Source: Paragordius varius
Lineage: Eukaryota > Nematomorpha
Assembly: GCA_964247055.1 (NCBI GenBank)
Contig: OZ176053.1
Location: 1,426,001-1,490,000 of the forward strand
Length of the DNA stretch: 64,000 bases
Reading direction: 5' to 3'
Below the pieces are notes generated by a model. The model worked only from the letters and a program-made list of their open reading frames with translations, did not search any database and was not told the origin of the DNA. Positions 24,401-36,470 of this stretch are shown piece after piece. Every line of letters begins with the position of its first letter. The first letter of the stretch is position 1. The position numbers and the translations under genes were made by a program.

Positions 24401-26936
24401 GAGTGCACTAAGAAAAAAAGTAAACTTATGCCAAAAATAAAATATTTAATCTCTCAATTTTGAAATGTTACAAAGTATACAAAAAAATGTTAAAGAATAA
24501 ATCAAAAGCTTTAAAGGTAAAATTAAGGGTTAAAATATGGGGAATTACGGTGAAAGTTATATGTAAAACTAATTAAATTTTATAATTATTTTAGCAACCC
24601 AAAAAAGACGAATGAAAACTACCAAATCTATCATCAGATCAAAAGCCCCAAGTAAAATATGTAAAACTAAATGTAAGCGAAAGAAAACAACACCTACCAC
24701 ATTGCCTTCAACCACAGTGACAAGTACTTACAATTTTTTATGCCCTTTATGATATTTGGTTAAAAATTTTGTATTGAGATAATATTTAGGGAAAATGCAG
24801 CAAGTTAAAATAGAGCAATTGGTAGAGTTCTCTCTTCTAATTAGGATAATTTATAACAATTTTATGTGTGGAAATTGAGCTATTTTTTAAAGAAATTTTA
24901 TTATGCGCACTAACAGTTCAAAGACTAAATCAATTCGTCTAATTAAATTATATATTAACATCTCTTTAACTCTTATTTTATTAAAGTTTCCATATCTAAT
25001 TATTACAAAAATAGTTATTTATGATTTAAATGAACAAGAAAAAAATGTTTAATTATATTTTTAAGAAGTATCCCGATATTCTAATACCGTGTTGTCCTTT
25101 TAAATAATGTCGTAGGGTTTCATATATATATAGTGTCCACAAAAAAATATCCTGATGAATTTATTCTGTTAGTAACACTTATCAGGATTATCTTGATGCT
25201 TTTGATTTTGACCGTTACGAATGATATAAGAATATTATTCATTTAGTAGTAATTCTTCATTTTAAAAATGAAAATATTTGCGCACATTTTTTAATTCAAA
25301 CTTTTTTGGCGAATGCTTGCTTCATTCCAAAAAAAGGCCGAAAAATGTCATAAACTATATTTAAGAACATTTTAATTAAATATTTTTTTTCTAAGTATAA
25401 GCTCCGAAAGTCCTAATTCGCCTCTAACTAGTTTTAAAAATAATCGTTAAAAAATCAAAGGTTTTTCCTGAAAAAATGGATATTTTGTTTAAAAATTTAA
25501 TTTATAGCAAATTTTTTGAAGCCTATTCATCCTAATTTAAGGGACGATGGAAACGGTATAAAACGCTTAAGATTCTATAAAAACACATTTTCTATATAAT
25601 TTGATGAAGCTGATCATTTCCATCACCTCAGAATTTTAATTAATTCGTTTGTCCTAATATTTAAATATAATTTTTAGAAAATTTCATCCAAGTTTTGATA
25701 TCAAACGAACCTCTTAATCATTCTGGGTGATAAAAATGTTCAGAATCATAGAATTATTAAGTAAAAAAGTTTTTATAATATCTTAAAGCTTTTTTTATTT
25801 TTTCCATCATGCTTCAAAAAAATAGTTACCCTTTCACAAAATTTACTATCTAAATTATCCTTTATAAAAACTTACTGTCAAAATTTAGCATATATTTAAA
25901 CTTTTATGCGCAATAAGAGAACACACCCATTTTAAAAGTAAAAAAATTTGAGACTTTTGGACTCCAGAACTAAAAAGTAAAAATATTCAAAAATTTTGTT
26001 TTTTTTCATATGTTTTTAGTTTTGAAGGAAGCATTTAGCTATTATTAAAAAATTTTATTGAACAAAATGCGGGCGAATTTCGCCCTTTTGTGGAGCTGTT
26101 ACCATAAAAGTATATATAACTTTCTTAACACTTGGATATAACATACTCATTTCAGTCCTCAGATCAAATTGGGGTCCCCAGGCTTGTTTAAAATCAAATA
26201 CTAAAAATATGGAGGCAAATTGAAACTATTGCAAAATTAGGCCTTATATAACATTGATGCACCTAATATATAAATATATTTTAATAAATTGATAATACTT
26301 ATAGCTAAATCTAAAAAAATTTAGTCAACATGACATGTGAACATTGGCGAAATGTATAAATAATGCAAAATAAACCATTTCTCTTCATATCAATATTAAA
26401 TATGATTTGACAAATTGGCTTCATTTTTAGCGTTAGAGTATTGATCTCGATTTGCAAAAATATTGTAAAATAAAAATTGCAGTGAAGCAGCTTGATATGT
26501 TGAATTCAAAACTAAATTTTTTGGCTATAATCATTAGGATAGAAGCATAAATTTAAATGAAGTCGTTTATTTCAGTAGTTTATAAAAAATCAACTTTAAT
26601 ATAGTCTGGGGTCTCAACCCCAATTAAAGCACCATGATAATCCTGATACATTTATCTATCAAAATATATATATTTCATTGATATGTTTTTTATACATCCC
26701 GATTCAGGACGCAATGTATGTTAAAAAATATTAAAAACTAGATTCTAATTTAAAATGTTTTTAATTTAGCGACTGTTAAATCGAAGTGCGAGAATAAAAT
26801 TACACAAACCACTTCAACACAATCGACAAGCGAGCCTCCAAATACTACACCATATATATTAACGGAAAGCACAACTTTGGAAGATTGTTCCCCAACTATG
26901 TCATCTCCACCTGAAACAAATACTCTTGAAAATTAA
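21461..26936 (+). CDS. Orphan Asn/Ser/Thr-rich secreted or membrane-anchored protein
   Basis: Six exons join in phase: 21461-22211, 22881-23014, 23404-23626, 23980-24192, 24595-24723 and 26770-26936, giving 538 residues. The N-terminus is hydrophobic over about residues 5-37, serving as a signal peptide or anchor. Most of the rest is low complexity, rich in Asn, Ser, Thr and Pro with many N-glycosylation sequons. Exon 5 is very basic (CKTKCKRKKTT) and the C-terminus is Thr-rich (TTPTTLPSTTVT and on), as in mucin stalks. I recognise no domain. Exon phases, splice sites and a poly(A) signal 5 bp after the stop support a real gene. The next gene starts only 45 bp downstream on the same strand. 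Confidence 0.7.
23031..23329. mobile_element. TACAGTAAAAATT-family MITE, copy 1
   Basis: Ends are TACAGTAAAAATTTAAATTA and its reverse complement; arms continue with AAAATATAAAGACAAATA. Other copies are at 31055, 36997, 47416 and 48062. It fills most of the 389-bp intron 2 of the orphan gene, starting 16 bp after the 5' splice site. Confidence 0.75.
24218..24395. repeat. Degraded piece of an ATACCATTTA-family MITE
   Basis: ATTCACCTTTTAAATT, ACCCTTAAACACTTCAAA and ACCCTAAAAATCAATTGTGT resemble the left half of the family. The right half is absent or unrecognisable. Lies in intron 4 of the orphan gene. Confidence 0.4.
24724..26769 (+). other. 2-kb last intron of the orphan gene
   Basis: AT-rich, with no open frame of note. 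There is a small palindrome GGGCGAATTTCGCCC near 26071. Nothing else is recognised. Confidence 0.5.
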
Positions 26937-26940
26937 ATAT

Positions 26941-26946
26941 AATAAA
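26941..26946 (+). terminator. AATAAA poly(A) signal of the orphan gene
   Basis: AATAAA begins 5 bp after the stop codon and lies 36 bp before the glutaredoxin ATG. Confidence 0.55.
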
Positions 26947-26949
26947 TAA

Positions 26950-26981
26950 ATATTTCTATTAGAAAATTTTATTTTAACCAC
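26950..26981 (+). other. Candidate intercistronic trans-splice acceptor
   Basis: TATTTCTATTAG ends at 26961-26962, between the poly(A) signal of the upstream gene and the glutaredoxin ATG, leaving a 19-nt leader. Poly(A) signal, acceptor and start codon within 45 bp is the usual layout of an SL-resolved operon. Confidence 0.5.
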
Positions 26982-29038
26982 ATGATTCAATCTGTGTTTG
27001 CTAAAATTGCAAGTTTATTCGGATCAGAAATGACTTCTGATAATACAGATTTTGTGGAAACGGTTAAAAGATATATAGATGCAAATAAAGTTATGGTGTT
27101 TTCCAAATCATATTGTCCCTACTGTCATAGAGTAAGAATTGTTATTTGTTTATGTTTAGGCTAAAAATTATTTTGATCAAAATAAAATACCTTATGAACA
27201 TGTAGAATTGGATGAAAGAGGTATACTAATTGTTATTTTCATTTTCATTATAGTAAATATTTTTATGTTTGATAAGATATAATATTCGTTAGAATTAAAC
27301 TTTCATCTAAAATTGAGAATTTTTACCATTCGAAATACATGTATTTATTTTGGTGATTAATTAAAGATTAAAGGTGACATTAGATTTTTTCATTTACCAG
27401 TTGGATGTGCGAAATCTACAATAGGTAAACCAGTTTGCCGGATTTTTAGCTTTTCATCATCAACATCATAAAGGGTAGGACTCTAGATTCGGAGTTTTCG
27501 TACCACGAAGTAATTCATATTTAAAAATTCGTGGTAATCTAAGGCGAATTTTTACGTAACACGTGCCCTTGTTTGCAACTAATGATTTTACAAATCATTA
27601 AAATTTGGCCTTTGCCGTTAACGCAATTTCATGCCCCAGACAACTCCGCGGGGAGGTGGCAATAGGACTTTTTTGTATTTAATTTTTTTGGTTTCTAAGG
27701 AGGGATCAATGGCTTCTTTTATCTATAATTATTTTTTAAAATAACGTTAAACTCAATTGTATTTATCACAAAATCTATATAATTATTTTTGCTTTTCGAG
27801 TCATTATATGTGTAAAATTGTTAGAGGCATAATTGTACATCATTTTGAGGTTAATAGAATTTTTTTCCTTTTTGCAGTAATGGGGCTGATCATATTGCGA
27901 CGCAAATTTTTATTTAATTGATTAATAAAATATATTTTCTTTAAAGAAATCCATGACACATTTATAACTTTCACATTTTATGTTAAGAAAGAAAAACACC
28001 CTGAATTAAATTAATTAATTATAGTAGATAATAATTTTGTTTATAAAGAAAACCTATTAAATAAAAAAGGATGGTTTAAGGTTAAAAAATATTTAATTTG
28101 AATGAATAATAGTAAAATGTGTCTGGTAAAATGCGGTCTTTAATTATTTAGAATACATTATTTTTTATAATACATAACTGGACCTCACTTTATTTTTAAA
28201 ACGATTAATAAGGTAAAAATTCTAATTATTATATAATGGTGTATTCAAGTTTATGTTAATTTGCACAGTTTTTTATAATTCTTTAATGCGACATATTATG
28301 CTAAAACTAAGCAAGGTCATTTTGTTTTTTTACTATGTATAAATGGTTCCATTAGTAAATTTGGCCATGTTTCATACTATCAATAACTAAATAATTTTTT
28401 TGCTGGATTTTCACATAACAAATATAATAACTTAAAAAACTAAAGAAGAATTATAATATTAAGTAGTATTTTTTAGTTGCAATTATATAATAAGTAATTC
28501 CTCATTAACTTGTAATAATCTTAGCGTCGTGAGCTTACTTTGGATATAGTTCAATATGATAAATTTTACGAGAATCGAAATTATTATTTTAATTTTTATA
28601 TTTGTATCATTTTTATATCAATCATAAAAATACGGTCTTAAACAACAAAACTTAAATGAGATAACTTCTGTCATATATAAACCACGATTGTATTAAAGTC
28701 AGGAAATTTTTATATACAATATAATTAAACCCTTATAAAAAGTACGTGTTCTTTACTTTGTAATCATGATCAAAAAAAAATTTTATTTATTAAGTCTATC
28801 TTATATTTTAATACCCATAGCTGATGGTTCAAAATTACAATCGGCCCTATTAACATTAACGCATCAAAAAACAGTTCCCAACATTTTTATAAATGGAGTC
28901 CATGTCGGTGGTTGCGATGATTTGTTTAAAGTCATCAAAGAGGATAAATTAAAGGACTTGCTCGATAAAGGGGTTAGCGTTAATCAAACTCCTTTTGACG
29001 ATGAAAATACTGGGGGCGATGAAATTATTACAAAATAA
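26982..29038 (+). CDS. GLRX: Dithiol glutaredoxin (thioltransferase)
   Basis: Three exons join in phase: 26982-27131, 27160-27220 and 28821-29038, giving 142 residues. The active site is YCPYCHRAK (dithiol CPYC) near residues 45-53; the fold also shows TVPNIFINGVHVGGCDD with the cis-Pro and the GG glutathione-binding turn. It reduces protein disulfides and glutathionylated cysteines using glutathione. About 25 residues precede the domain (MIQSVFAKIASLFGSEM), perhaps a mitochondrial targeting segment, and a 25-residue acidic tail follows. Intron 1 is only 28 nt and splits the codons for HR and AK of the conserved helix exactly, so it must be removed. AATAAA overlaps the stop. It is probably the second gene of an operon. 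Confidence 0.92.
27132..27159 (+). other. 28-nt intron in glutaredoxin
   Basis: The intron starts GTAAGAATT and ends ATGTTTAG. Reading through gives a stop within 13 codons and loses the glutaredoxin frame; removing exactly 28 nt gives the conserved CPYCHRAK. Confidence 0.8.
27221..28820 (+). other. 1.6-kb intron 2 of glutaredoxin with an unusual block
   Basis: Mostly AT-rich. Between about 27400 and 27690 there is a less AT-rich block with nested short palindromes (ATGATTTTACAAATCAT and a pair around CCACGAA/TTCGTGG). It looks like the remnant of a mobile element, but I cannot classify it. Confidence 0.35.
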
Positions 29039-29039
29039 A
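29034..29039 (+). terminator. AATAAA poly(A) signal overlapping the glutaredoxin stop
   Basis: AATAAA contains the TAA stop codon (29036-29038). Confidence 0.4.
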
Positions 29040-29158
29040 TGAATATTTATACAGTCAAACCTCTATTTCTGTGAAAAACACGGGACCACACACATGAAAA
29101 AATTGTAGTTTTAAATTTTAAATATTATAAATAAAATTGGGACAAATAAATTTTAAAA

Positions 29159-29339
29159 TACAGTATGCAGTTTAATGGTTGCTATTTCACTCTATAGTTG
29201 GACAATTTGCAACACAATAGCATATAGAAAAAGAAAGAAAATTTTTTATTCTACACTTTGTTGTTTTTTCCATACACTACTGTGTTGCAAATTGCCCAAC
29301 TATAGTGTAAAATAAGCAACCATTAAAATTTATACTGTA
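29159..29339. mobile_element. Palindromic MITE (TACAGTATGCA family), copy 2
   Basis: Begins TACAGTATGCAGTTTAATGG and ends with the matching complement ATTTATACTGTA. Arms share TTGCAACACA and GCCCAACTATAG with the copy at 10111-10286. Confidence 0.75.
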
Positions 29340-30158
29340 TATAAACGGTTCAATTATGATAAAGCATCTTTATAAAATATATTCGATTATTTATACACTT
29401 TATGCATATTTTGTAAAAATATAAATGCTATAAAAAACATTTTTTAAGAAATAGCTAAGAAAGTTCTTATAGCTTATTCACTGTATATGATCAAATATTT
29501 ATTTCATGTTTAATTTATAAAAATTAAATTTATTTGAATTTGCATAACAATGTAGTATGTATATGAATGTATATAAAAATGATAAAAAATCAAAATGGTT
29601 TAATATATAAAATGGCTAAAATAAAAATAAATGTGAATATAATGCAAAGTTATCATTATCACATAAAATGTTGTTAAACCAAATATTTGAGTTTAATGTT
29701 AACGTGGAAGATTTTTATTGGGTTTTAAATGCCAAAATAAGAGTAAGTGAGGATTTAAACACTTGTTTGAGATGGCACATTTTATGGTCCATATAGTAAA
29801 GAAGTAGAAAGAATAATTAAAAATTTTTAACAAAAAATATATTGTAAATTTTTTAAAGCCAAAAAAACTAAAATATGGCGCAAGTATGTCTCTTTTCAAA
29901 AATGTATTATTGTTTTTTGCATTATTTGAAGTTATATTAAAATTAATTAAATATATATATATATATATGCGTATGATTAACATAAATGCATATGACAAAT
30001 ATATCTGCCAAAGGATATTTGAATATGTAATTATAAAATAGCTTCATATAATCTTATAAAAAATGCATAAAAAATTATGGATAAAAAGGGAGAGATTACA
30101 GTTTTTGAGATATGATTGGTGTGATTCAAATTTTATCAAAAAAAATCCATAAAATTAT

Positions 30159-30164
30159 TTTATT
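30159..30164 (-). terminator. Probable poly(A) signal of laminin beta
   Basis: The complement reads AATAAA, about 25 bp after the laminin stop codon. Confidence 0.45.
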
Positions 30165-30188
30165 AAAAATAAAATGGAAAAATAAAAT

Positions 30189-33100
30189 TTAAGGATTGCA
30201 CGTCCTATACATAACGGCTTTATCATTGATTTGAGGCAAATAGGTACGCATTAGGCCTGTAAGATGAGCAACTTCGGCAGTCAAATTTTTGTATTTAGCA
30301 TCTTGATCTATCAAATTACTTTCAATATCTATGGAGAAATAAAACATATTAATTATGAATCCAAATAATTATAAATGAAAAAATTGTATGATTTTAATTA
30401 TATGAAAAATTTAGTTTGGTGTAATTATCTTAAAATATTTACTAAAATTATTCAAAACAATTTCTACAGTTAAAAAACGCAGTATTTTGATTTGAATACA
30501 GAGTTGATTTGTGATCAACTTGATAATTTAATTCTATAAAATGTGTATAAAAATTAAAACTGTTGCAAACTTGAACAATTTTTTAATTAAAAAATATTTG
30601 ACGAATGAAACTTATATATATTTATAGTTTTATTTTTTTAAAATAATAAACTCAAAAAGCTATAAATTGAATATATTAGTCTAAAATCCTAGCTAAATTC
30701 GCTCTGTGGAATTAAAGGTATTAAAACCATAATATAAAATAGCCTAATTAAATAAAAGCATAATATATGTACCTTGGATAGCTTTCAATTTAGCCAATGT
30801 GTTTTGTGTAAGGGCTTGAGCCTTGAGTTTTAGGGCGTGCGCCTGGGCAGCCAATTCGTTATCTTCTTTCATTTCATCTGAAACTTTGTCAGAGGCTACT
30901 TTGTATTGCATTTTGAGTTGAATTAATGCCTATTTAAGAGTAATTGAATGTAAATAAATTCCATAGAAAAGTTATAAGTAATTAACCCATCTTTTTAAGT
31001 AACAAATCAAAAAGTGTTATAATCTCGATTATCTCACCGTTCAATTTATAAATGTACAATAAAAATTAAAATTATACGGACAAAACTTAAAAATAAAAAG
31101 ACCAATATTTTTTTTAAAAGACAACCATAATTTTTAATCTTGATTAATTTATATTTAACTCATTGTTTTTAATTTTCAAAGTATAAAATAGAACGATATA
31201 TTGGTAACCTAATCAATTATATATTTAGGCTAGTTATTAAGTGTTTTATCACGATTAATTTAGCTTTGAAAATCTATGGTTGTCTTTTGGAAAAAATATT
31301 TTTCTTTATTACGTTTTGCCCGTATTCAATTTTAACTGTAATACACTTGAGGCAACGTTTCAATCTAGTTTAAAAAGGGAAATAATTGAAAGCAAATTCC
31401 ATAGAAAAGTTATTAAGTAATAATTTGACAAAATGCGAGGTTTAGGTCGACAATTTTTTTCTAATATTTATTCCGCGAATAAAAACGACTACTAAACCAT
31501 CTTAATAAGCAACAAATCAGAGGTATTTAATTTTTTGATTATCTCAACATTCAAATTTGTAATACATTACATGCAACGCTTTAATTTAGGTCAAAAAGGT
31601 AAATCCAGTAAAAGAAATCAATAAAACTACGGGTTCCAAAAATTTGGAACCGGAATCTAATTGATTTAAAAAATTGTAAAATAGATCTGCAGCGGCCCTA
31701 AAAATGCCAAACTAATATCGAGTAGTGGTCTTAGGCCTTAGTATATAAATTCTTAATTATTTACTTTTCTAGCTTGCGCATTGAGTGCATCAGTTTGTGC
31801 TGATTGTTTCCCGGCCGAATTAACGTTTAGTCCGGTTTTAGTGATGAGTGCTTTGGCCATTTTCAACCGTTGTTTGAGTTCTTCTATCCGTGAAACAGAA
31901 TGTTCCAAAGTCTTTTGTGATGGATCCATATCCTTCGAGATCTATCATTACGCAAATAAAATTTATGAAATAAATTTGGGGTACTAAAGATTCCTGTATT
32001 GTGTATCACAGTATATAGGGGTGGTTAAAATAGATGTAATGTAAAAAAGGTTTGTGTTTTATTCAAATTATGTTAAAAAAACTTAGATACTGCATTAAAA
32101 AACGATTATAGGGCGCAAAACAGCATTTACAAATTTTTGTTCCGAAATAACCGTAAAATTATTTAAACCTATGATATATATTTTTCAATCTTAAGCCTAG
32201 ACGTTATTAAAAATATTTTGTGTGATTTCAGATTCAACAACTCCAAACTATATTAATGTTTGCTTTTGCCCTAGTAATCTCATAAACAATCTAATTTAAA
32301 AGAAAGGCAAAAAACCCTTTCTCTATCATCCCTTTAAAAAATAAAAAAAATTGCAAGATTTTATCGAATCAATCTCTCAGATAGTTTCCCAATACAACTC
32401 AATACTATATTACTGTATGATTTCACCCTTTTTTTATCTTATATACCAATGAATCTATATAACCAAAAAAATAGGAAAATATCTATATTTTTATATAATA
32501 ACCAAATATTCTTTTTGCTCTCGTTTGCAAATATTTTAAGGTATTACCGTTTTAATCTTATATTTCAATCATATAATCTCTATCCGACCACCCTTTAGAA
32601 TAAAAACCCATTAAAAATTTAAATATTTTATACCATTTAGAGTTCAAATTCACCCTTGAATTCAAATTCACCCTCGAACAATTCAAATTCACCCTAAAAA
32701 TAAATTATGCGTTTTCGAACTAATATAACTCATTATTAATATGATATATATGTTTATGGTAGAGTTTATTATTTTTTCAGTATTATTTTAATTTAAAACA
32801 AAATTTTTATTTTTGAAAATTATATAAATTATAGGTAATTTTTAATCCTAAAAAAACATATTTTATTTGAGGGTGAATTTGAATTGTTCGAGGTTTGATT
32901 TGTTCAAGGGCGAATTTGAATTGTTTAAGGGTGAAATTGAATAGTAAATGGTATATATAATCCAAGTATATATATAATATACCGCATCAATCTTTTGGCT
33001 CGTTTCCGCAATATGGGCCGTTATATTAGCAAGGAGGGTGGTAGCTCTATCCATAGCAAGCTTACTGGCATTCAAGTCTTGTTTCACGTTTTGCGCCATG

Positions 33101-33332
33101 GCCAAGATGGTGTTGGCATGTTCATTAGCTTTGGCAGCTTTGGCATTAAGATCGCGGGCTTCATCAACATCCCGCTGCGTATCAGCAAGTATGCGATCAA
33201 TTTGTGTTAAACTAGCTATGGTACGATTAATTTCCCCTGCCAGGCTATTTATATCGCGTGGTGTTAGGGATATGTTCATGGCCAAGATCTAGGGTATATA
33301 TGCATGGTGATATGTGTTTTATATGTGTGGAA

Positions 33333-33363
<31 letters not shown>

Positions 33364-36300
33364 CATTGTGAAAAAATTATGTCTAAAATATCACTATATA
33401 AAATCATATTCTATTTCATAAGGTTTTTATCGTCCATCATAGTTTTATTTACTTAAGAATAGAGATTTAAACTATTCTTGCCACGCTTAAAGCGAGAAAT
33501 ATATAGATCATTTATACCTACCATATTAAATTGGTAAAAAATCATAAAAAAACAAATTATATTTTTTGACTTCTTTATATGGGCATTAAAAGCATTAAAG
33601 ATACCTCTTTGGCCATATTTTCGACATATTGTGGCGTTATATTTTTGTTCATGATAAAGGATTCGGTTTCATTCTTAACCAAAGCTAATTGATCAATCAG
33701 GGATTGTGAGGAATTTAATGCTTGCCAAGCTTTATCATACGCCTTTTCCGAGATTTCTAATGACTGTTTGCTACCCATTTCGGCTTTTTCCACCTTTGTA
33801 ATGTAAGTTAATTATTATACACACACACATACAATATATATACAAAATATGTTAAAAATTAAAATTTTAAACTTTTTTTGGTTTTATCATTGAAATTTTG
33901 TGAAACTAGATGGATATTCTTTATAACAAATTCTAGAAAATAAGTAATATCTTTCATTGTCTCTACACTAAAATAATTATCTTTAAATTAAAAATCTCTC
34001 TTTTGTATTCAAAGTTTTTAATACAATTTGCATCATAATATTCAAATTTATTGCATTTATTTTTGATAACTTAATATAGTTAACTTGTCAACAAAAAAAA
34101 TTTCTTTTGACTTAAACGAATACTCACATTGTTAAGTAAAGTCCGAGCTTGATCTTGTTTGCTTTCAAGGAGGATTTGCGTTTCCTTAATCAATTCAAGT
34201 GCTTTATGGGCTTTGTTCAAGGCTCCATTATCACAAGTGGTTGGACCTCCGCAAAGAATAACGCCCTTATCGGTGGAACAACCCGCCCCTCCACATACAG
34301 GGTCACATGGTCGCACTTTACCATCACATATCTATGGGATTATGATAATAATTTTATGTGGATAATCTTTTATTAATTGTTTAATCAGTTCTCTAACGTG
34401 CGCAAACTGTGAAACAAATGCCTTTATGATTTTAAATTGAAATTTGTAGTAAAAGGGAATATGGAGTTAATACAAGAGCCATATTAGATTAGTGTGATAA
34501 AATTTAATACATCAATTAAACATTAAGTCTCGAAAATTTGGACTATAAATGGGTGCATTCCATAGTTACGATTTTGTATATTATTAGGAATCATATAAAA
34601 AAGATGCAAAAAAAGTTACGAAACATTATTATACCTAATTATACTTATTGATTAAATTGTAAGCAAAATAAAACATATCTGGGAGGTAATATTAATAAGC
34701 TTACTTTTTTTATGATCGTTAAAAGTTTTGTATTTGAATATTAAACAGAAACCATTTTCTAATTTATGTTGATGAAAATAAATATAACATATAATCCGTA
34801 TTTTTAAATAATTCGCATTTTCCCATAAGTTTAATACTTTGATTTCATTCTATATAAATAATTCCTTTTTAACGATAAATTAATAAACTATCAATTTTTG
34901 TAAAAAGAATTATGGATAACTCGTGATAGATATATATTGAATATATCAATTTTCAAATATGCTAAATATGTCTTTATCGTAATTACTGACCATACCAAGC
35001 CTTCATTTTTCATGGAGGTCATTTCCGTTTCCAATTTAACCAAAATTTGTTGATTAGCCTTTACGGTTTCATCTATGCGATCTTTATTACTTGCCAGTAA
35101 TTGTTCAACATTTTGACGCATAGCACGTGATTCATTAGCCGTCCTAATTGCGCTCGTGACATTCTGTTTAAGTTGTTGAGTTTTACCCCAACTTTCACGT
35201 ATGATGGTGAATGCACCTGTATAAAAGGGGACGTTTGAAATATTTTGATTGACAAAAAAAAATTAATTTTTTAAGGGGCGGAAACAAATAACTTTTGAGC
35301 AAAACGTTTTAAAAATGAAAGCATAATAATTTATAATATGTTACATTCGATATTTTGCACATCATACGTTTTTGCATTAACATTTCAAAACCTTATTTAT
35401 ATAACGAATGTGGAAAAAATTTTTTTTAAATTATTATTTTTATATATATAAAATATCCTTTAAAAATTAAAGAGTATATACAAAATGAGACTTATATAAA
35501 TAAAACTAAGCTCTTTTTGCATCATAATCATGATTAATCAATATTTTACCAAAAAAAACTTTTCCACAAGATGCATAACTTGAAATTTATGTATTCAGCT
35601 AAATTTCTTAATAAATTTAAAGTTTATTTATATAAAGACTAAAGCACAACCTTCAAGATCAGCCTCTTGTAACCGTGTCGTATTTTCTTCCAAAGCCTTG
35701 GTTTGGTTCCGTAATATTTGTGTTGCGGATTGAATGTCGGTTAATTTGGCCATAGAATCCGTTATGCGTTTATTAACATTGGCATGGATATCAATGAGAC
35801 TTTCTAGTTCATCCGAGCGCTGAGATAATTTTTTCCTAGATTTTTACCGTATTAATAGATATAAACACGCGAATGATATCATTGTAAAATGCAAATTATA
35901 CAGTAATTTGTTTAGCCTAATGCAAAAACCAATCTTTTTTTATCGAGGGCAACTTAAAAAGTATATATTGTTGATTTGATTATCAATCAATCATATAATT
36001 TAGTGTTTTATAAGATAAAATTAAATATGGCGTATAATCATCAATCCCATATTCCACCAAATGTTGTGTATTTCCAATCCTATTGTTACATATTAAAAAG
36101 TAAAGATTTAACTTTGCCTACCTTAAAATAAAAATACAATTTTTATTGTAGCCATTTATATACTTTGGCATAACTGTCAACAAATTCATTTAAAAACTTA
36201 TCCGCTTGTTTATACCGTTTTTATTAATTACACTAAAAGTTGAATTTTTAAATTATCAAATATATGCTTGTTTTAAATCCAAAATGTACCTTAAATCTTC

Positions 36301-36470
36301 AATTTGGTTTGATATAGTGTTAAGATCTTGCGTCGTTAAATTTGCCTTTCTAAGTGTATCATCAATAGCTTTTATTTTATTGTTGAGCCCTTTAAAGCTT
36401 TCTGCATAATTTGAGGCTATACCCGTATCTTTGATTTGAGCAGCCTTTTCAGCCAGAGAATTGGTTTCAG
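30189..36470 (-). CDS. LAMB: Laminin beta exons 23-31: coiled coils, beta knob, C-terminus
   Basis: Exons 36290-36470, 35651-35835, 34996-35216, 34128-34331, 33605-33793, 32983-33288, 31765-31941, 30773-30929 and 30189-30328. Heptad-rich, charged sequence without proline forms coiled coil II (exons 23-25) and I (exons 26-31). Between them exon 26 encodes the beta-specific disulfide loop [10 protein letters not shown]...CGGPTTC. The chain ends [18 protein letters not shown], with the conserved Cys that links to gamma. Five of the last exons are in phase zero. Confidence 0.95.

Larger units (their letters stand above)
29039..30188. other. Intergenic between convergent glutaredoxin and laminin genes
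   Basis: Holds a palindromic MITE at 29159-29339 and the poly(A) signal of laminin. A minus-strand frame of 99 codons at 29699-29998 is AT-driven and looks non-coding. Confidence 0.5.

Noticed and set aside
29699-29998. 99-codon minus-strand frame between glutaredoxin and laminin
   Set aside because: Composed of Ile, Phe, Asn, Lys and Tyr as expected from AT-rich DNA, with an Ile/Tyr run from a TA repeat.
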